Shown piece after piece: positions 63,953 to 64,000 of a stretch of DNA of 64,000 nt. How positions within the stretch are numbered: position 1 is the first letter of the stretch; the number at the start of each line of letters is the position of its first letter. Source of the DNA: Desulfitobacterium dehalogenans ATCC 51507 (GTDB lineage Bacteria; Bacillota; Desulfitobacteriia; Desulfitobacteriales; Desulfitobacteriaceae); assembly GCF_000243155.2 (NCBI RefSeq), contig NC_018017.1, positions 4,257,754 to 4,321,753 on the forward strand, read 5' to 3'. The position numbers and the translations under genes are program-made. The notes beneath the pieces are model-generated. The model worked only from the letters and a program-made list of their open reading frames with translations, was not told where the DNA came from and did no database searches.

Positions 63953-64000
63953 GGCTCCTCCGTAATCAAAAACTTCATATACTCTAGTCTTACTCACAAA

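Noticed and set aside
54669..63997. An origin of replication inside the window
   Set aside because: No DnaA-box cluster or dnaA/dnaN gene is visible; gene order implies that the origin lies beyond the right edge.

Overview
The window reads as chromosomal DNA of a spore-forming, strictly anaerobic Clostridia-type Firmicute, most like Desulfitobacterium (Peptococcaceae). The pointers are a choline glycyl-radical microcompartment locus, a SCIFF peptide with its radical SAM maturase, the sporulation-type genes LonB and YyaC, a molybdopterin oxidoreductase, and the Firmicute order rnpA-yidD-yidC-jag-mnmE-mnmG-rsmG-parA-parB with two parS sites. That order places the replication origin just beyond the right edge. 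Almost every housekeeping gene lies on the minus strand, so transcription runs with a fork moving leftward from that origin.

Positions 1-15,000 hold one long minus-strand operon for a bacterial microcompartment that degrades choline. In order of transcription it encodes two BMC-H shell proteins, an aldehyde-dehydrogenase paralogue whose catalytic Cys is Ser, choline trimethylamine-lyase (CutC) and its activase (CutD), a large non-coding repeat, a EutS/PduU-type shell protein, EutP-like GTPase, EutT-like protein, EutJ-like chaperone, a GrpU-like Fe-S shell protein, a EutN vertex protein, a PduS-like flavo-Fe-S protein, a PduT-like Fe-S shell trimer, a EutQ-like cupin, a BMC-H protein fused to a SAP/Rho_N-like domain, an active acylating aldehyde dehydrogenase, PduL and a further BMC-H protein cut by the left edge. 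CutC would make trimethylamine and acetaldehyde, the dehydrogenase acetyl-CoA, and PduL acetyl phosphate. Upstream (15.2-18.8 kb, same strand) are an MFS transporter and a type I phosphodiesterase, possibly feeding a choline ester into the pathway.

Positions 19.5-24.2 kb carry accessory genes: two LysR regulators, an EamA permease, a small winged-helix-like protein and a F420-0:glutamate-ligase-like protein. From 24.7 to 32.5 kb come RlmH, an HtrA protease, a WalJ-type metallohydrolase, a TPR protein, a molybdopterin oxidoreductase, the SCIFF maturase, the 46-residue SCIFF peptide and a lipoprotein. tRNA-Phe and tRNA-Glu precede a complete livKHMGF branched-chain amino-acid ABC operon; tRNA-Lys follows. 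From 38.3 kb to the end the content is core: purA, purB, dnaB, lonB, rplI, rpsR-ssb-rpsF, ychF, cvpA-like, CBS/ACT, hypAB, YkvI, yyaC, parBA, rsmG, mnmG, mnmE, jag, yidC, yidD, rnpA.

The least explained signal is a dispersed 400-640 bp non-coding repeat present three times (8515-9151, 24257-24656, 49861-50430) with a fragment near 61.96 kb. It has conserved long hairpins, a 13-bp closing inverted repeat and an interleaved pair of helices in which one copy keeps pairing through a G-U wobble. This suggests a structured RNA or an RNA-like mobile element. One copy sits inside the choline operon.
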